Origin: Microvirga lupini | GTDB lineage: Bacteria; Pseudomonadota; Alphaproteobacteria; Rhizobiales; Beijerinckiaceae | Assembly (NCBI RefSeq): GCF_014191055.1 | Contig: NZ_JACHWB010000007.1 | Span: 1 to 64,000, forward strand | Direction of reading: 5' to 3' | Length of the DNA: 64,000 nt | Shown: positions 48,120 to 57,989 of the stretch, in pieces | Numbering within the stretch: position 1 is the stretch's first letter | How the letters are laid out: each line of letters opens with the position of its first letter | The notes under the pieces: model-generated | The model's input: the letters and a program-made list of their open reading frames with translations, nothing else | Databases searched by the model: none | Told to the model about the DNA's origin: nothing | Made by a program: the position numbers and the translations under genes

Positions 48120-51074
48120 TCAGATCACGAAGAATTCTGCGGCCGTCATGGTGAGCTTGAGCTTCTTCTCGAAGGTGGCGATCTGATACGCCGCACCCTT
48201 GCCGGAGCCGTCCGCATCGTAGAGCAGGACTTTCTTCTTCGGATCGAAGATCAGGTAGTCGTTCTTGTCCTTCGCCTTGGAGCCGACCGTGAAGAAATCC
48301 TTGTTGAGCTTGCCTTTCTTCGTCAGGCTGCCCTTGCCGAGCTTCTTGAACACCGCGTTGTCGAGCAGGATCGTGTCGTCCTTAGTCTTGTAATCCGCGA
48401 TCCTGTCGAGATTGGCCTTCCAGGATTTCTTGTCGACCTTGGCGGTGAAGACGAAGTCGTCCTTGCCGGCACCGCCGGTCAGTGTGTCGTTGCTCACCCC
48501 ACCATTGAGCTGATTCTTGCCCGCATTGCCGATGAGGATGTTGGCCTTGGCATTGCCGGTCAGGGTGAGAGCCGTTGCTGCGCCGATCTCCCGCGCCAAT
48601 AGGTTCTCGACCTCCGAGAGCGCGGCAAGGCTGAAGCTCGTGTCGGTCAGAACCGTGTCGGTTCCGCCACCGATTGCTTCGACGATCACATCGCCGGTTT
48701 CCGCCAGATAGGTATCGTCTCCTCCTCCTCCGACCATCGTGTCGGCCCCCGCGCCGCCGGACAGCATGTCGTTGCCGAGATCGCCCGAGAGATGATCCTC
48801 GCCCTCGCCGCCCTCCAGGCCATCGTCGCCGCCAGCGCCGATCAGGGTGTCATTGCCAAGGCCTCCGCTGAGCCTGTCGGCGCCCTCGCCGCCGACGAAC
48901 CTGTCCGCTGCGGCCGTTCCCGTCACGGTCTCCGGATTCACGTCGGTGACCGTGATCGTCAGATCCTGCTCCAGGTCCTTGCCGCCCGCATCCGTCACGC
49001 GCACCCTGACCCGGTGGGACGGTGCCTGCTCGAAATCGAGAGTGAGGCCGTTCTTCACCAGGATCGCATCGCCGGAGAGCATGAAGCGTCCGCCTGCGTC
49101 ATCGAGAAGCTCGAAGGTGAAATCCTCGCCCTCGTCCTCATCGTCGGCCAAGAGCGTGCCCACTCGTATTCCCGGTGCCGAGAACTCACCGATGCGCGCG
49201 TTATCGAGCCCGATCGCGGTCGGCGCGGCGTTGGTATATGTGCCCTCGGCATCGGTGATGGACTCGATCCCCTGGCGGAACAACTGCCTGCGTTCGGCCA
49301 GCGAGAAGATATCGTCGATGTCGAGGATGACGCTGTCGTTGTTGCTCGCCGCGCCACTCAGAAGGAGCGCCGTCTCCTTGTCGGCAACTCTGACTTGGGT
49401 GCCCGACGTTTTCGTCAGGACGATCTCTGAAAAACTCGCGATCGTGAGAGAAGACAAGTCGAAAGAATTTTCACCCACGAGGCGCAGGACATTCGTGCCG
49501 CCCCTCCCGCCGACAGCCCAGAGTTCTGAAATCTGGGCATTATCGGCGATGATGGTATCGTCGCCGTCAGAACCCTCGACGATTTCGAATCCTTGGCCGA
49601 CCGTTAAGTCGTAGGTACCGGCCATGGCCAACTGAAGCGTATCGAAGCCACCTTTTCCGTTGATGGCCGTCAGCCCGGGAAGCCGACCGGCGCTGATGAT
49701 GATGGTGTCGCTGCCGTCCGATCCTTCAACGACTTCGAATCCTGCAAAGATGGCCGGAGCCGAGAGGTCGATCGTGCCGGCCCCCACCATCAGCAATGTG
49801 TCCTCACCTCCGCCCGCATTGAGCACGTCGCCGGCATTGAGTGTGCCCGGCATCGCGTACAGCGTTTCATCGTCATGCGTTCCGGTTGCGGTGTCGACGC
49901 TGATGGTCAGGAACTCGCCGGAGGTGCGCTGCTGGTAGATGTCGGCGCCAGCGGCCGATCCGCTCGAGGTGAGAGACGACCACCACGCGGTGACCCAGGA
50001 GCCATCCTTCAGCACCGTGACGTCAGGCGCATACTGCCGTCCGGCCTCCGTCGTGTTGACCATGGTCTGGCCGCCGACCTTGTTACCGTTTTCGTCGTAG
50101 CGCTGCTGAAGAATGGCGTCTTTGGAGCTATCCACCCCGTCGGCGTTCCATGTCACGATCCAGCCGCCGTCCGGCAGGGCCTGAAGATCCGGGTTGCTGT
50201 GAGCACCCGCCTTGGAAACATTGACCTTTTCAATTGTCCCTGCGGTCCCGTCGTATGCGAATTTCTGTTGCTTGACGTTCCAGCGTAATCCTTCGAAATC
50301 CGACCAGGCGATCACCCAGCTCCCGTCCTTCAAAACCGTGACCTTGGGAAACTGAAGGCGGGCTCCCCCGATGGTGACGGGATCTCCATGCGCCGTGCCA
50401 TCTGCTTTGAAGCGCTGGTGAACGATCTTGCCCCCATCCGTGGTGCCGCTTGTCCAAGTGGCGATCCAGCCGCCGTCGGGCAGGCCGGCAGTGTTCACCG
50501 AGAGGTGGAAGCCGGGTTCGGTCGTGGCCTGAATTGCGACGGCATTCATCGTCATGGGATTGCCGCCGGGATCGTAGCGCCGCTGATAGATCGTGGTGTC
50601 GTTGATGTCTCCCGACAGCCAGCTCACGACCCAGCCGCCCTCGTTCTCGCCATGCAGGGCGGTGACGGTCGGGTAGTCCTGGGATCCAGAAAGCGTACCG
50701 GTGACGAAGATCTCGCCATCGACCTTCTGTCCGTTGCCATTATACCGTTGCTGGTAGACGCGCTCGTAGATGGAATCACCATCAGCATCGGACATCCACA
50801 TCACGACCCAGCCCCCATCGGACAACGCGGTCACCTGAGGGGCTTCCTGATGCCCGTCGACCGTGGTGTTGACCTGGGTCTCAGCACCCACCATGGAGCC
50901 GTCGGCCGCGTAGCGCTGCTGGAAGATTCCGTTGCCGTCGCCGTCCTTGTGGGTGTCACGCCAGGTGACGATCCAGCCGCCATTATCGAGGGCGGCGATG
51001 CTTTGTTCGAATTGGGTATTGTCCGTCGTCGTGTTGACGCGGATCTCGCCGCCCTGAACCACTTTGAATGCCAC
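48120..51074 (-). CDS. Large RTX calcium-binding protein with predicted seven-bladed propeller
   Basis: 984 residues, probably a type I secretion substrate, with no signal peptide. Residues 1-385 have seven repeats around G-[GS]-W-[IV]-x-x-W (W34, 89, 148, 203, 253, 305, 360), each followed about 20 residues later by QQRY-type sequence. This is expected for a seven-bladed beta-propeller. Middle regions (about 395-560) carry GGxDT-type strands. A cadherin-like segment (about 605-715) precedes RTX nonapeptides (GGEGADRLSGGLGNDTL onward, about 725-800). The C-terminus (FDPKKKVLLYDADG) is typical of these exporter-recognised proteins. No transporter gene is in the window. It interrupts hisA-hisF. 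Confidence 0.88.
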   Translation of the reverse strand: MAFKVVQGGEIRVNTTTDNTQFEQSIAALDNGGWIVTWRDTHKDGDGNGIFQQRYAADGSMVGAETQVNTTVDGHQEAPQVTALSDGGWVVMWMSDADGDSIYERVYQQRYNGNGQKVDGEIFVTGTLSGSQDYPTVTALHGENEGGWVVSWLSGDINDTTIYQRRYDPGGNPMTMNAVAIQATTEPGFHLSVNTAGLPDGGWIATWTSGTTDGGKIVHQRFKADGTAHGDPVTIGGARLQFPKVTVLKDGSWVIAWSDFEGLRWNVKQQKFAYDGTAGTIEKVNVSKAGAHSNPDLQALPDGGWIVTWNADGVDSSKDAILQQRYDENGNKVGGQTMVNTTEAGRQYAPDVTVLKDGSWVTAWWSSLTSSGSAAGADIYQQRTSGEFLTISVDTATGTHDDETLYAMPGTLNAGDVLNAGGGEDTLLMVGAGTIDLSAPAIFAGFEVVEGSDGSDTIIISAGRLPGLTAINGKGGFDTLQLAMAGTYDLTVGQGFEIVEGSDGDDTIIADNAQISELWAVGGRGGTNVLRLVGENSFDLSSLTIASFSEIVLTKTSGTQVRVADKETALLLSGAASNNDSVILDIDDIFSLAERRQLFRQGIESITDAEGTYTNAAPTAIGLDNARIGEFSAPGIRVGTLLADDEDEGEDFTFELLDDAGGRFMLSGDAILVKNGLTLDFEQAPSHRVRVRVTDAGGKDLEQDLTITVTDVNPETVTGTAAADRFVGGEGADRLSGGLGNDTLIGAGGDDGLEGGEGEDHLSGDLGNDMLSGGAGADTMVGGGGDDTYLAETGDVIVEAIGGGTDTVLTDTSFSLAALSEVENLLAREIGAATALTLTGNAKANILIGNAGKNQLNGGVSNDTLTGGAGKDDFVFTAKVDKKSWKANLDRIADYKTKDDTILLDNAVFKKLGKGSLTKKGKLNKDFFTVGSKAKDKNDYLIFDPKKKVLLYDADGSGKGAAYQIATFEKKLKLTMTAAEFFVI

Positions 51075-51190
51075 GGAAGCCTCCGGTTCGCAACGTTATC
51101 TCAGGTATATTTACCCAAATTAACGTCACGAGGGAAGAAGCTTCGCCGTTGACAGGTGGATGTTGATGGGGCGGATCGTCCTGCAGCCTT

Positions 51191-51925
51191 TTAGGCGTGA
51201 ATCGATTTCAACAGCGCCAGCGCCTCCTCCGGATCGATGCGTCCGTCATAAAGCGCGCGGCCGGAGATGGCACCGTTGAGGACGGCGCAGTCGGGTTGGG
51301 TCAGGCGCTCGATATCGGCCATGGAGGCGAGGCCGCCGGAGGCGATCACCGGGATCGAGACGGCGCGGGCCAACCCTAAGGTCATCGGGAAGTTGAGGCC
51401 CTTGAGAATACCGTCACGGGCGATGTCCGTGTAGATGATGGCGGCAACGCCTGCATCCTCGAATCTCCGGCCGAGCTCTTCGGCCGACAGGGTCGAGGTC
51501 TGGGCCCAGCCTTCCACGGCGACCAGCCCGTCCTTGGCATCGATGCCGACCGCGATCTTGCCCGGATGGAGGCGGGCGGCCTCGCGCACGAAGGCGGGAT
51601 CACGCACGGCAGCCGTTCCGATGATCACCCGGGACACGCCCTTGGACAGCCAGCCCTCGACGGTCTTCATGTCGCGGATGCCGCCGCCGAGCTGCACAGG
51701 AATGCTCACCCGCTTGAGGATCTCCTCGACGGCCGCCGCATTCATCGGCTTGCCGGCAAAGGCTCCGTCGAGATCGACCACGTGCAGCCACTCGAACCCT
51801 TGCGTCTCGAAGGTGGCGGCTTGGTCGGCGGGATCGTCGTTGAACACGGTCGCCTGGTCCATGTCGCCCTGGATGAGGCGGACGCAGCGGCCTTCTTTGA
51901 GGTCGATGGCAGGATAAAGGATCAC
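51191..51925 (-). CDS. hisA: ProFAR isomerase HisA
   Basis: Isomerises ProFAR to PRFAR in histidine synthesis. Begins [20 protein letters not shown] with catalytic D8, then [37 protein letters not shown] and [16 protein letters not shown] choose GTG 51925, whose GTGA overlaps the hisH stop and which follows AAGGTGG; a GTG at 51934 is in frame as well. Length 244 residues. In related genomes hisF follows directly; here the RTX gene intervenes. Confidence 0.95.
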   Translation of the reverse strand: MILYPAIDLKEGRCVRLIQGDMDQATVFNDDPADQAATFETQGFEWLHVVDLDGAFAGKPMNAAAVEEILKRVSIPVQLGGGIRDMKTVEGWLSKGVSRVIIGTAAVRDPAFVREAARLHPGKIAVGIDAKDGLVAVEGWAQTSTLSAEELGRRFEDAGVAAIIYTDIARDGILKGLNFPMTLGLARAVSIPVIASGGLASMADIERLTQPDCAVLNGAISGRALYDGRIDPEEALALLKSIHA

Positions 51926-52572
51926 GGGCGCCACCTTAAGAAATTGGCGATGAGCTTGAGGCCGAGCGCCTGGCTCTTTTCGGGATGGAATTGCGCGCCG
52001 ACGAGGTTGTCGCGCCCGACGATGGCCGTGACCGGCCCGCCGTAATCGGTGGTGGCGACCACGTCATCGGGGTTCGCCGGCGTCAGGGCGTAGGAATGCA
52101 CGAAGTAGGCGTGCAGTCCGTCCGGTCCTGTCGGAATGCCGTCGAGGAGCGGGTGGGGCTTCGCCACCTCAAGCGTGTTCCAGCCCATATGCGGGATCTT
52201 GAGAGACGGATCATTCGGCTCGATGGCCTTCACGTCGCCCTTGATCCAGTCGAGGCCGTAGCTCGTGGTGTGCTCGAGGCCCCGCGTGGCCATGAGCTGC
52301 ATGCCGACGCAGATGCCGAAGAACGGGCGCTTGTCCTCATGCACGCGCCGCTGCAGCACCTCCACCATGCCGGATACGGAATCGAGGCCGCGGCGGCAAT
52401 CGGCGAAGGCGCCGACGCCCGGCAGCACGATTCGGTCTGCCTTGGCGACAAGGTTCGGGTCGGACGAGACCGTCACGGCGAGGTCGAGCTCCGCCTCCCG
52501 GGCCGCCCGCTCGAAGGCCTTGGCAGCCGAGTGCAGGTTGCCGGACCCGTAATCGATGATGACGACGCTCAC
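51922..52572 (-). CDS. hisH: Imidazole glycerol phosphate synthase subunit HisH
   Basis: Glutaminase that feeds ammonia to HisF. Class I amidotransferase fold: [11 protein letters not shown] at the N-terminus, [10 protein letters not shown], nucleophile C88 in [10 protein letters not shown], and the His-Glu pair in [11 protein letters not shown]. The 216 residues are normal. It overlaps hisA downstream and the DUF2628 gene upstream by four bases, so all three are coupled. Confidence 0.95.
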   Translation of the reverse strand: MSVVIIDYGSGNLHSAAKAFERAAREAELDLAVTVSSDPNLVAKADRIVLPGVGAFADCRRGLDSVSGMVEVLQRRVHEDKRPFFGICVGMQLMATRGLEHTTSYGLDWIKGDVKAIEPNDPSLKIPHMGWNTLEVAKPHPLLDGIPTGPDGLHAYFVHSYALTPANPDDVVATTDYGGPVTAIVGRDNLVGAQFHPEKSQALGLKLIANFLRWRP

Positions 52573-53057
52573 CGGGGACGCTCCGCATCGGGGAAGAGGC
52601 CGATCACCGGATCGAGCCTCCGAGGGGTGGACAGGACCGGCGACGATGCCGGGCGGGGCAGGGGGGCGGACTTCGCATCGAGCCAGCGGGCGAAGGCCTT
52701 GGCCTCCGCTTCGTCCTGGTCGGCGGCCGCGATCGCGTCGACGGCCGAGCGGCCATGACGGGCGAGCGTCCAGCGCCGCAGGCTGTTGGCCTCAAGGCCG
52801 ATCAGGCTCTGCAGCAGGAGCTGCGCAATGGAGCCGGCGAGCGGATGCACGTCCAGAAGGGCCATGAGGCCGCCGAAGGCGAAGACGACGATCAGCACGG
52901 CAAAGCCGGCGAGCCACAGCCGGTGGACGAAGAACCACAGGAAGGTGAAGAAGAAGGCGCCCCAGGAGAAGGCATCCTTCACGAACTCGGATTCATCCAA
53001 AGCACTCGGGTCACCCGGCCGCGCATCGCGCGGGAGGTGTAGGGTATAGGTGGTCAT
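52569..53057 (-). CDS. DUF2628 membrane protein
   Basis: 162 residues with two or three TM helices ([57 protein letters not shown]) flanked by a cytoplasmic Pro-rich tail. The family is found between hisB and hisH in many Alphaproteobacteria, but its role is unknown. It overlaps hisH by four bases. Histidine pathway enzymes are soluble, so a structural or regulatory role is only a guess. Confidence 0.85.
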   Translation of the reverse strand: MTTYTLHLPRDARPGDPSALDESEFVKDAFSWGAFFFTFLWFFVHRLWLAGFAVLIVVFAFGGLMALLDVHPLAGSIAQLLLQSLIGLEANSLRRWTLARHGRSAVDAIAAADQDEAEAKAFARWLDAKSAPLPRPASSPVLSTPRRLDPVIGLFPDAERPR

Positions 53058-53131
53058 GGCGACGTTTCCTCAGGCCTCGTCCGGTGAGGTGACGCTGGCG
53101 TGCCCGCCGGACAAGGTGCCTCTTGATCGAT

Positions 53132-53725
53132 TTAGAGCGTACCCTTGGTAGAGGGAACGCGGCCCTCTTCCCTTGGGTCCAGTGCCACGGCCTGACGCAA
53201 GGCCCGTGCCAAGCCCTTGAAGCAGCTCTCGGCGATATGGTGGCTGTTCTCGCCGTAAAGCGTCTCCACGTGCAGGGTCAGGCCCGCATTCATGGCGAAC
53301 GCCTGAAAGAACTCGCGTACCAGCTCGGTGTCGAACACGCCGATCTTTTCCGTCGGGAAGGCGGTCCGGAACACCAGGAAAGGACGGCCCGAGATGTCGA
53401 GGGCGATGCGCGTCAAGGTCTCGTCCATCGGCAGATGGATGTCGGCATAGCGCGTGATGCCCTTTTTGTCGCCAAGCGCCTTCAGGATGGCCTGACCGAG
53501 CGCGATCCCGGTGTCCTCGGTGGTATGATGCTGGTCCACATGCAGATCGCCGGTCACCTTCACGGAGAGGTCGAAGTGACCGTGTCGGGCGAACAGTTCG
53601 AGCATATGGTCGAGGAAGCCGACGCCGGTGGAGATCTCGGCCTTGCCGGTGCCATCGAGGGCAATCGACAGGACGATATCGGTCTCGGCGGTACGACGGC
53701 TGACGCTCGCGGAGCGCATCATCAC
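53132..53725 (-). CDS. hisB: Imidazoleglycerol-phosphate dehydratase
   Basis: Mn-dependent dehydration of IGP to imidazole acetol phosphate. Both duplicated half-domains are seen, with metal-binding His sets: [35 protein letters not shown], and [19 protein letters not shown]. At 197 residues it is the stand-alone dehydratase without the HisB phosphatase domain. First gene of the cluster; the likely promoter lies in the 255-base gap shared with hslV, which also holds family C repeat copy 2. Confidence 0.95.
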   Translation of the reverse strand: MMMRSASVSRRTAETDIVLSIALDGTGKAEISTGVGFLDHMLELFARHGHFDLSVKVTGDLHVDQHHTTEDTGIALGQAILKALGDKKGITRYADIHLPMDETLTRIALDISGRPFLVFRTAFPTEKIGVFDTELVREFFQAFAMNAGLTLHVETLYGENSHHIAESCFKGLARALRQAVALDPREEGRVPSTKGTL

Positions 53726-53754
53726 AATCCTTTGCGGAACAAGAGACGGGGCGT

Positions 53755-53873
53755 TCTAGCACATTGTGCGGAAAAGTGGATCCGGTTTTCCGCAGCCAAC
53801 AATGTGCTCATAAAAAGCGGAGCATCGGATGGATCCCAAAAGTGCAAATCCACTTTTGGGTCCGATGCTCTAG
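53755..53873. repeat. Intergenic repeat, family C, copy 2 (reverse)
   Basis: Shares GGAAAAGTGGATCCGGTTTT, GAGCATCGG and CCACTTTTGGGTCCGATGCT with copy 1 at 32513-32612, in opposite orientation, between the divergent hisB and hslV. Confidence 0.8.
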
Positions 53874-53980
53874 CAAGCCGCGCGGAGAATTGCCACCCGC
53901 GTTGCTTTTGGCCGATCAATGATTAAGTCAGCCGGATAACGGCCCATGGCCGCCCAGTTCTTTCCCGCCGGAGCCCTGCC

Positions 53981-54532
53981 TTGTCCGAAGACGCCCCCCC
54001 CCGCATGCATGCCACCACGATCCTCATGGTCCGAAAGGGCGGCCGCACCGTCATCGGCGGCGACGGGCAGGTGAGCCTTGGCCAGACGGTGGTGAAGGGC
54101 AATGCCAAGAAGGTCCGGCGCCTCGCTAAGGGTGGGGTGATCGGGGGCTTTGCGGGATCCACGGCGGACGCCTTCACCCTGTTCGAGCGGCTCGAGGCCA
54201 AGCTCGAGCAATATCCCGGCCAGCTCACCCGCGCCTGCGTCGAGCTCACCAAGGATTGGCGCACCGACCGGTATCTTCGCCGCCTGGAAGCCATGATGCT
54301 GGTGGCCGACAAGGATGTCGGTCTGCTCCTCTCCGGCGCCGGCGACGTGCTGGAGCCGGAAAACGGCATCATGGCCATCGGCTCCGGCGGCAATTATGCG
54401 CTCGCGGCAGCTAGAGCGCTGGCCGAGTACGAGACCGACCCGGAGGCCATCGTGCGCCGCTCGCTCGCCATTGCGGCCGAGATCTGCGTCTACACGAACG
54501 CGAACATCGTTATTGAGACATTGGATACCTGA
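53981..54532 (+). CDS. hslV: HslV (ClpQ) peptidase subunit
   Basis: Threonine protease of the HslUV complex. After a short propeptide the mature N-terminal Thr is T12 or its neighbour ([13 protein letters not shown]), then [23 protein letters not shown], the oxyanion region [17 protein letters not shown] and [14 protein letters not shown]. The start is probably TTG 53981 with GGAG upstream, giving the usual alphaproteobacterial propeptide of about eleven residues; ATG 54005 is an alternative. Upstream of hslU with repeat B copy 2 between them. Confidence 0.94.
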   Translation: MSEDAPPRMHATTILMVRKGGRTVIGGDGQVSLGQTVVKGNAKKVRRLAKGGVIGGFAGSTADAFTLFERLEAKLEQYPGQLTRACVELTKDWRTDRYLRRLEAMMLVADKDVGLLLSGAGDVLEPENGIMAIGSGGNYALAAARALAEYETDPEAIVRRSLAIAAEICVYTNANIVIETLDT

Positions 54533-54537
54533 TTGCC

Positions 54538-54627
54538 CGTCATGGCCGGGCTTGTCCCGGCCACCCACGTCTTGAGAACCGCCACGTCACAAGACGTGGA
54601 TCCCCCGGATCAAGCCCGGGGATGACG
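54538..54627. repeat. Palindromic intergenic repeat, family B, copy 2
   Basis: CGTCATGGCCGGGCTTGTCC ... ACGTCTTG forms arms with CAAGACGTGGATCCCCCGGA ... CCCGGGGATGACG. It lies between hslV and hslU. Confidence 0.88.
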
Positions 54628-54647
54628 CCAAAGAGCCAAGAGATCCC

Positions 54648-55958
54648 ATGACCACCTTTTCTCCCCGCGAAATCGTTTCCGAACTCGACCGCTACATCGT
54701 CGGCCAGAACGACGCCAAGCGCGCGGTCGCCATTGCGTTGCGCAACCGGTGGCGCCGGCAGCAGCTCGAAGGCGCCCTGCGCGAGGAGGTGGCGCCCAAG
54801 AACATCCTGATGATCGGCCCCACGGGCTGCGGAAAGACCGAGATCTCGCGCCGTCTCGCCAAGCTGGCGAATGCTCCGTTCCTCAAGGTCGAGGCCACCA
54901 AGTTCACGGAAGTGGGCTATGTGGGCCGCGACGTGGAGCAGATCGTGCGCGACCTTGTGGAGATCGGCATCGGCCTCGTGAAGGAGGAGCGCCGCCGGCA
55001 GGTACAGGCGAAGGCCCATGTGGCCGCAGAGGAGCGCGTGCTCGATGCGCTCGTGGGCACCACCGCGAGTGCTGCGACCCGTGACTCGTTCCGTCGCAAA
55101 CTGCGCGCCAACGAACTTGATGACAAGGAGATCGAGATCGAGCTGCAATCCGGTGGAGGGCAGGGGATGCCCATGTTCGAGATCCCCGGCATGCCGGGCG
55201 CTTCGGTGGGCGCGATCAATCTCTCGGACATGTTCGGAAAAGCGTTTGGCGGACAGCGCAAGACGCGCCGCACCACCGTGCGCGAGGCCTATGAGCCGCT
55301 GGTGACGGAAGAAGCCGACAAGATGCTCGACCAGGATGCCATCGTGCAGGAGGCCCTGCGCCAGGTGGAGAACAACGGCATCGTGTTTCTCGACGAGATC
55401 GACAAGATCGCCGGCCGCGAGGGCCGTACCGGCGCGGACGTGTCGCGCGAAGGCGTGCAGCGCGATCTGCTGCCCTTGATCGAGGGCACCACGGTGTCGA
55501 CGAAATACGGGCCGGTGAAGACGGACCACATCCTGTTCATCGCATCCGGCGCCTTCCACGTGTCGAAGCCGTCCGACCTCTTGCCCGAACTGCAGGGCCG
55601 CCTGCCGATCCGCGTGGAGCTCTCGCCGCTCACGGTCGAAGATTTCCGGCGCATCCTGACAGAGACGGAAGCGAGCCTCATCAAGCAGTCGGTCGCGCTG
55701 ATGAAGACAGAAGGCGTCGATCTCGTCTTCACCGACGATGCCATCGACGCGCTGGCTGAAGTGGCCGTGGAGGTGAACAGCACCGTCGAGAACATCGGCG
55801 CGCGCCGCCTCCAGACGGTGCTGGAACGGGTGCTCGACGATGTGTCCTACACGGCGCCCGACCGCTCCGGCGAAACGGTGAAGATCGATTCGGCTTACGT
55901 GCGCGGCGAGGTGGAATCACTGGCGAAGAACGCGGACCTGAGCCGGTTCATTTTGTAA
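54648..55958 (+). CDS. hslU: HslU (ClpY) ATPase subunit
   Basis: AAA+ unfoldase that threads substrates into HslV. Residues 57-64 are Walker A GPTGCGKT; 90-94 is the pore loop GYVGRD; Walker B is [11 protein letters not shown]. The I domain (about 105-240) carries the Arg/Glu-rich insertion. The C-terminus ends SRFIL, typical of the tail that activates HslV. The 436 residues match. It is downstream of hslV in the same direction, separated by a family B repeat. Confidence 0.96.
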   Translation: MTTFSPREIVSELDRYIVGQNDAKRAVAIALRNRWRRQQLEGALREEVAPKNILMIGPTGCGKTEISRRLAKLANAPFLKVEATKFTEVGYVGRDVEQIVRDLVEIGIGLVKEERRRQVQAKAHVAAEERVLDALVGTTASAATRDSFRRKLRANELDDKEIEIELQSGGGQGMPMFEIPGMPGASVGAINLSDMFGKAFGGQRKTRRTTVREAYEPLVTEEADKMLDQDAIVQEALRQVENNGIVFLDEIDKIAGREGRTGADVSREGVQRDLLPLIEGTTVSTKYGPVKTDHILFIASGAFHVSKPSDLLPELQGRLPIRVELSPLTVEDFRRILTETEASLIKQSVALMKTEGVDLVFTDDAIDALAEVAVEVNSTVENIGARRLQTVLERVLDDVSYTAPDRSGETVKIDSAYVRGEVESLAKNADLSRFIL

Positions 55959-55971
55959 CGCGAAACAACTC

Positions 55972-56061
55972 CGTCATGGCCGGGCTTGTCCCGGCCATCC
56001 ACGTCTTGAGAACCGCAGCGCTGCAAAAACGTGGATACCCGGCACAAGGCCAGGCATGACG
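55972..56061. repeat. Palindromic intergenic repeat, family B, copy 3
   Basis: CGTCATGGCCGGGCTTGTCC ... CCACGTCTTGAG pairs with AACGTGGATACCCGGCACA ... GGCATGACG. It follows hslU and may stabilise or terminate the message. Confidence 0.88.
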
Positions 56062-56105
56062 CCGACGGCATGGAACCACCCCGCTGATTCGCGACTTGCC
56101 ACGGG

Positions 56106-56876
56106 ATGAATCCGGACCTGCAGGATCTGAAAGCGAAGGCGCTCGTCATCCACGAGCGGCTCTGCGCGATCTATGGCTGTCCGATCCCGTATTTCCACAC
56201 CCTCGATCCGCTGAGCGAGCTGATCTCCTCGCTGCTGTCGCACCGCACCCGCAACGCGGATTCCGGCCGTGCCTTCAAGGCGCTGCGGGCACGCTTCAGC
56301 GATTGGCGCGCGCTGATGCATGCACCGACAGAGGAGGTCGAGGCGACGATCCAGGGCGTGACCTGGCCCGAGCAGAAAGCGCCGCGCCTCCAGGCCGTGC
56401 TGCACGCCATCGAGGAGCGGCACGGCAGCCTCTCGCTCGACTTCTTGAAGGACATGCCGGTCGAGGAGGCGCGGGCCTGGCTTGAGAGCATTCCGGGCAT
56501 TGGTCCGAAGACCAGCGCGGCGGTACTGTCGTTTTCGGTGCTGCGCAAGGCGGCTCTTCCGGTGGACAGCCATCACCACCGGGTGGCCCAGCGCACAGGT
56601 CTCATTCCGCAATCGACAGCGGTGGGACCATCCCATGCGGCGCTCGCTGCTCTTCTGCCGCAGGATTGGGACGCGCAGCAGGTTTATGACAACCACGAAG
56701 TCATGATGCTGCACGGACAGCGCTGCTGCTTCTTCAAGAATCCGGCCTGCCACCGTTGCGCGATTCTGGATCTCTGTCCGACCGGGCAGGCAAGGGTGGA
56801 GGGGAGGCGGGTTTCATCGACCAGACCCGAGACCTCCCCCGATGATCTTCGTTCCTCACGTTCGCGCGAGAGATAA
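56106..56876 (+). CDS. Endonuclease III-like DNA glycosylase
   Basis: HhH-GPD base-excision glycosylase. The helix-hairpin-helix GIGPKTSAAVL holds catalytic K135, and D154 lies in LPVDSHHHRV. A [4Fe-4S] site has C208-X6-C215-X2-C218-X5-C224. The 256 residues include a 30-residue basic tail. Family members remove oxidised pyrimidines; the exact lesion is unknown. It is distinct from canonical Nth by LSHRTRNADSGRAF in place of LSAQATD-type sequence. Located on its own after hslU. Confidence 0.88.
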   Translation: MNPDLQDLKAKALVIHERLCAIYGCPIPYFHTLDPLSELISSLLSHRTRNADSGRAFKALRARFSDWRALMHAPTEEVEATIQGVTWPEQKAPRLQAVLHAIEERHGSLSLDFLKDMPVEEARAWLESIPGIGPKTSAAVLSFSVLRKAALPVDSHHHRVAQRTGLIPQSTAVGPSHAALAALLPQDWDAQQVYDNHEVMMLHGQRCCFFKNPACHRCAILDLCPTGQARVEGRRVSSTRPETSPDDLRSSRSRER

Positions 56877-56948
56877 TCTAAAATTCCCAAAATGCGGAAC
56901 GAGATCCGCCTTTTCGCGTTCGCCTCCCGACATTGGAGGAGTGATTCC

Positions 56949-57395
56949 ATGCGTAAGTTCTTCATGGCTGTGGCCGCTACGGCCGCTCTCGGCACCTTCG
57001 GTCTTGCTGCTCCGGCCTCTGCCGCCGAGACGCAGACCGCGCCGATCAATGAGCTTGTATCCGCCGTTCAGAACGGCACTGTGAACGCCGACTACGTGCA
57101 GTACCGCCGCTATTACCGTGGTGGCCCGCGCTATGTGGAACGCCGCTATTACGGCCCGCGCCGCTATTATGGCGATCGTCGCTACTATCGTCGTGATTAC
57201 GGCTCGGCTGCGGCTGCCGGCGCGATCGGTCTTGCCACCGGCGCCATCATCGGCGGCGCCATCGCTCAGTCGCAGGCTCAGGCCGCTCCGGTTTATGGCG
57301 GCAATCACGCCTACTGCGCACAGCGCTTCAAGTCCTACGATCCGGCTTCGGGCACCTATCTCGGTTACGATGGCATGCGCCATCCCTGCCCATAA
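56949..57395 (+). CDS. BA14K-family secreted protein
   Basis: 148 residues with a signal peptide (KFFMAVAATAALGTFGLAAPASA). A Tyr/Arg-rich run (YYRGGPRYVERRYYGPRRYY) precedes a Gly/Ala membrane-like segment (GAIGLATGAIIGGAIA). The C-terminal BA14K motif follows (YCAQRFKSYDPASGTYLG). BA14K is immunoreactive and lectin-like in Brucella. I use ATG 56949, behind GGAGG; the open frame upstream is not signal-like. It is probably envelope-associated. Confidence 0.9.
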   Translation: MRKFFMAVAATAALGTFGLAAPASAAETQTAPINELVSAVQNGTVNADYVQYRRYYRGGPRYVERRYYGPRRYYGDRRYYRRDYGSAAAAGAIGLATGAIIGGAIAQSQAQAAPVYGGNHAYCAQRFKSYDPASGTYLGYDGMRHPCP

Positions 57396-57417
57396 GCGCG
57401 ACGCAGCTTAAGATAAA

Positions 57418-57446
57418 AGAAGCGGGCCTTTCGGCCCGCTTCTTTT
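57418..57446. terminator. Bidirectional intrinsic terminator
   Basis: Perfect 11-base stem AGAAGCGGGCC / GGCCCGCTTCT with a TTTC-type loop and T-rich tails on both strands, between convergent BA14K and RidA genes. Confidence 0.92.
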
Positions 57447-57455
57447 CTGCAGAAT

Positions 57456-57806
57456 TTACTTCGCCGCGATGACGGCGATCTCGACCTTGAAGGCCGGGGT
57501 CGCGAGCTTGGCCTCGACGGTGGCGCGGGCCGGCGTGTTGCCGGGAGACACCCAGGCATCCCACACGGCGTTCATCTCCTGGAATGTGCCCATGTCGGTG
57601 ATCCAGATATTGGCCATCAGGATCTTCGACTTGTCGGTGCCGGCCTCGGCCAGCAGGTTGTCGATGATCGAGAGGATTTCCTTGGTCTGCTCGGTGACGC
57701 TCCCGCCGGCGCTCTGGCTGGCAACCTGACCGGCGAGGTAAACCGTGTTCCCGTGAACGACGGCGCCGCTCATGCGCGGGCCGGGCTTGATGCGTTGAAT
57801 CGTCAT
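57456..57806 (-). CDS. RidA-family protein
   Basis: Small trimeric enzyme family that hydrolyses reactive enamines/imines from PLP enzymes. The 116 residues start TIQRIKPGPRMSGAVVHGNTVYLAGQVA and end with NTPARATVEAKLATPAFKVEIAVIA, with the Arg that binds the carboxylate of the imine. The start ATG 57806 is chosen; the longer frame upstream is Cys/Gly-rich and not family-like. Confidence 0.9.
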   Translation of the reverse strand: MTIQRIKPGPRMSGAVVHGNTVYLAGQVASQSAGGSVTEQTKEILSIIDNLLAEAGTDKSKILMANIWITDMGTFQEMNAVWDAWVSPGNTPARATVEAKLATPAFKVEIAVIAAK

Positions 57807-57989
57807 GATGTGCCTCTCTTCAGTCGATGAGGCTGCTCTTTTGGCTGCTCCGGGGCGCAGCGTAAAGAGCCCGGCGCAGGCTCCCGTGAATAAGAGGCCT
57901 CCTCGGCGGCAGGGAACTGGCTTGCATTGCAACCGTTCCCCAAAATCCTGTGATGCGTAACCAAGCCATCGTTTCGCACGAGGTGCATC

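Noticed and set aside
56949..57395. Tyr/Arg-rich tract as a sign of frameshift in the BA14K gene
   Set aside because: Such low-complexity tracts are normal in BA14K proteins and the C-terminal motif remains in frame.
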